From assembly GCA_903892315.1 (NCBI GenBank), contig CAITHY010000144.1, positions 1 through 15,816 on the forward strand: 15,816 nucleotides of DNA. Reading direction: 5' to 3'. The notes under the pieces were generated by a model that did not search any database, had not been told where the DNA came from, and saw nothing but the letters and a program-made list of their open reading frames with translations. Origin of the DNA: an uncultured beta proteobacterium. Its GTDB lineage: Bacteria; Pseudomonadota; Gammaproteobacteria; Burkholderiales; Burkholderiaceae. A program made the position numbers and the translations under genes. This document shows, piece after piece, positions 13,978-15,816 of this stretch. How positions within the stretch are numbered: position 1 is the stretch's first letter; the number at the start of each line of letters is the position of its first letter.

Positions 13978-14313
13978 TTATTGTTTCTTGCCAAGTTGAT
14001 TGGCGATAGTTTCGAGTTGCTCATCTGTATAGCCTTTAGCTAGTTGGGGCATGATGGTGCCTTCACGTACGCCAGATTTAAAAGCTTTTAGTTGAGTCAG
14101 CATTTGTTCGCTAGTGAGGTTATTGATCAACGGCATGCCCCCATCAACTACACCTTTGCCATCTGTTCCATGACAGTTTGCACAAGTGGCAGCTAGACCA
14201 CGTTTGTATACATTACTCGCATCCGTATTTTGAGCAAGAGCGGTGCTACTCCAATGACTGATGGCAATATAAATTGACAATAAGATTGCGGGTTTTAAAT
14301 ACTTTGCTCGCAT
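13978..14313 (-). CDS. fccA: Mono-haem cytochrome c, partner of FccB (FccA-like)
   Basis: This small periplasmic class I cytochrome c is the likely electron acceptor of the FccB subunit. The 111-aa form starts at 14313 with MRAKYLKPAILLSIYIAISHW, a Sec signal peptide ending near ALAQ. The haem site is CANCH at 44-48, and M88 in GTIMPQLAKGYTDEQ is the expected sixth ligand. The frame is open a further 30 codons upstream, but GGAG (14326-14323) is placed 9 bases before 14313 and the signal peptide begins there. There is one haem, as in the Chlorobium-type subunit, not two as in Allochromatium FccA. It is the first gene of a two-gene operon, 11 bp before fccB. Confidence 0.83.
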   Translation of the reverse strand: MRAKYLKPAILLSIYIAISHWSSTALAQNTDASNVYKRGLAATCANCHGTDGKGVVDGGMPLINNLTSEQMLTQLKAFKSGVREGTIMPQLAKGYTDEQLETIANQLGKKQ

Positions 14314-14488
14314 AAAGACTATCTCCGTTCGGAATAATTCTGGGTAACGATTTACACAATACTTTTTTAACATCTTAATCAAGAAGGTGTTGAAGTGGGT
14401 CATTCATTGCAGATTCATTTTTCATAAGCTCATTCGAAAATATGGCTAACTAGGATTTTATTTAAGTTTCCCATAAGCCCTATAAACT
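14314..14488. promoter_or_regulatory. Divergent intergenic region, cytochrome / glycosyltransferase
   Basis: This 175-bp AT-rich gap separates divergent starts. The fccA ribosome site (14323-14326) lies in it. A short inverted pair, CCCATA (14470-14475) and TATGGG (14488-14493), overlaps the glycosyltransferase start. No convincing -35/-10 pair was found on either strand, although both genes need a promoter here. Confidence 0.4.
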
Positions 14489-15816
14489 ATGGGTATGCAA
14501 GCTTCATTTTCTTACCGTTCCGCCCTATTGATGCTCCTTTTGGGTGTATTTACCTACCTTTATGGTTTGGATAGTCGATTTGCGCCAAAAAACGGTGATG
14601 AATACCCCTATATGCATATTGTGCGCATGACGGCGGAGTCGGGCCAATGGCTACCACTGCGGTCTGAAATGGATGGCATCAAAAATACCAAGCCCCCACT
14701 CATTTTTTGGCAGGGCATTGCTAGCACGCAATGGGCTAGTAAATGGAGTCTAGCTAATTTGCGTTGGCCTAGTATTGTGTATACCGCACTAACTGCATTT
14801 TTTTTATTTTTAGCAGTGCGACGTTTTACTGGCAAAACGCAGACTGGAGTACTGGCGGCATTAGTTTGGCTCTCCTTTTTTGCTACCTATCGCTATGGTC
14901 GACCATTCTTAGCCGATCCCCCGGAAGTATTTTGGATATCGCTACCATTTATGGCGGTTTTGTATTGGGGTAAGCGCGCGTTTGAATCTCCATTCTTTTT
15001 CCCGCTGATGGCAGGAGTTTGCTTTGGTCTCGCCTTATTTGCAAAATCCTTTGCCTACATCGTTCCTGCTACATTTGCTTTGGGACTCTACTATTGGCGC
15101 TGGCGGCAGTGGAGCATTCCTCAGTTCCTCATCCGCGACGTCTATAAGTTGATCCTGATGGCTGCTCTTGCTCTGGGCGTATTTGCTCTGTGGTTTGCCA
15201 TGGACCCTGATCCGGAAGCCGTTTGGAAAGAATTTGTACTGGGAGAGAATGTTGGTAAGTTTGCCGCACGCCAGTCGAGTTATTTAATGGACTTGCTGCG
15301 TGGTGGTGACAATATTTGGCTCTTCATTTTGACAACGATTGCCAATGCCGGTTTATTTAGCTTTGTGTTGATATCCAGTTTGCTGCAGTGCTGGCGTGCG
15401 CGTCGCTTTCTCAATATAGAAGAGGTTTTATTGCTGCTGTTGATAGTGGCATTCTTCATCGTGTTTAGTATCCCTAGCCAGCGTTCCGGCCGTTACCTTT
15501 TGCCTGTGATGCCAGCGTTTGCTGCACTGATTGCCTTGTACTGGGACAAGTTGCCTTTATGGGGTTTCCGGATTGCCTTGCTTTTGGAATTGCTGGTGTT
15601 ATCGCTATTGGTATGGCTTGGCATCAATCTCCAGTTCTCACAATTGATGGGTAATGCTGGCGCGTGGACTTACTCCTATTGCCATTGGATTTTGATGGGG
15701 GCAGGGATCTCAATTGTCATAGTGGGTTTATTCAAGCAAAGCTTTACCAAAACTTTTTCTTTGGCAGCCTGTTTTTTGGTTTATTGCGCATTAACTAGCA
15801 GCCTTGCCCCATTAGA
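14489..15816 (+). CDS. GT-C glycosyltransferase, ArnT/PMT-like (partial, runs off the window)
   Basis: This is an integral membrane enzyme of the polyprenyl-phosphate-sugar-dependent type. ArnT adds aminoarabinose to lipid A and relatives modify other glycans or proteins. The frame stays open for 442 codons to the window end. After a first membrane helix (about 11-27) comes the periplasmic catalytic loop FAPKNGDEYPYMHIVRM, with the GT-C acidic pair D-E at 37-38, followed by SGQWLPLRSEMDGIKNTKPPLIFWQG, close to the ArnT pattern of a KPP motif before a Trp. Many hydrophobic helices follow. IPSQRSGRYLLPVMPAFAALIALYW resembles the conserved Arg/Tyr-Pro region of ArnT. The start could be ATG 14489 or ATG 14495. 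The family is secure but the acceptor is unknown, so arnT is not assigned. Confidence 0.8.
   Translation, partial: MGMQASFSYRSALLMLLLGVFTYLYGLDSRFAPKNGDEYPYMHIVRMTAESGQWLPLRSEMDGIKNTKPPLIFWQGIASTQWASKWSLANLRWPSIVYTALTAFFLFLAVRRFTGKTQTGVLAALVWLSFFATYRYGRPFLADPPEVFWISLPFMAVLYWGKRAFESPFFFPLMAGVCFGLALFAKSFAYIVPATFALGLYYWRWRQWSIPQFLIRDVYKLILMAALALGVFALWFAMDPDPEAVWKEFVLGENVGKFAARQSSYLMDLLRGGDNIWLFILTTIANAGLFSFVLISSLLQCWRARRFLNIEEVLLLLLIVAFFIVFSIPSQRSGRYLLPVMPAFAALIALYWDKLPLWGFRIALLLELLVLSLLVWLGINLQFSQLMGNAGAWTYSYCHWILMGAGISIVIVGLFKQSFTKTFSLAACFLVYCALTSSLAPL

Noticed and set aside
14314..14403. Start of the cytochrome gene at 14403
   Set aside because: The extra 30 residues precede an otherwise normal signal peptide, and GGAG is correctly placed for 14313.
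14608..14835. Minus-strand open frame of 75 codons
   Set aside because: It is antisense within the continuous glycosyltransferase frame and has no recognisable protein features.
1..15816. Mobile element, CRISPR array, toxin-antitoxin or phage-defence system
   Set aside because: No transposase, integrase, direct repeat array, nuclease or toxin family was recognised, and the genes are ordinary housekeeping, catabolic or membrane families.

Overview
The window looks like chromosome of a betaproteobacterium, probably Burkholderiales and most likely a small-genome freshwater type such as Polynucleobacter. This is an inference from moderate, AT-leaning base composition, a Bug/TctC-type binding protein without its own permease, a membrane-anchored TAXI receptor, a FccAB-like pair and tight gene packing. 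No tRNA, rRNA, insertion sequence, prophage or CRISPR was seen.

Layout. (1) 23-1945: Uup-type ABC-F ATPase, convergent with cbpA-cbpM (3249-1955, minus), a DnaJ-like co-chaperone and its modulator joined by a one-base stop/start overlap. (2) 3311-9888: a catabolic locus in two divergent arms around the 141-bp region 6013-6153. The minus arm holds a 3-hydroxyacyl-CoA dehydrogenase-family oxidoreductase and a UxaA/GarD-family dehydratase, separated by debris that includes the C-terminal stub of a lost TctC gene. The plus arm holds an SMP-30/gluconolactonase-family lactonase, a HutC-type GntR regulator (probably starting at TTG 7088), an Ldh2/YiaK-family dehydrogenase and an intact periplasmic TctC protein. 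Lactonase, dehydratase, two dehydrogenases, a solute-binding protein and a regulator fit uptake and breakdown of a sugar acid or a related hydroxy or aldaric acid. The exact substrate cannot be read from the sequence.

(3) 9912-12584: a pirin, a two-membrane-segment TAXI-type receptor with no TRAP permease nearby, and a PsiE-family membrane protein with a readable promoter. (4) 12692-14313: a FccAB-like flavocytochrome c pair (TAT-exported flavoprotein plus mono-haem cytochrome) likely acting in sulfide oxidation or detoxification, ended by a clear terminator. (5) 14489 to the window end: a GT-C glycosyltransferase of the ArnT/PMT type, cut by the window edge.

The most interesting signals are in the catabolic locus. 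A 13-bp motif is present in opposite orientations at the two ends of the divergent promoter region and is a candidate operator. A nested 58-nt inverted repeat covers the first codons of the regulator gene. The deletion scar of a TctC gene lies in the minus arm. No completely unknown multi-gene system was recognised; the locus is best described as an uncharacterised assembly of known families.
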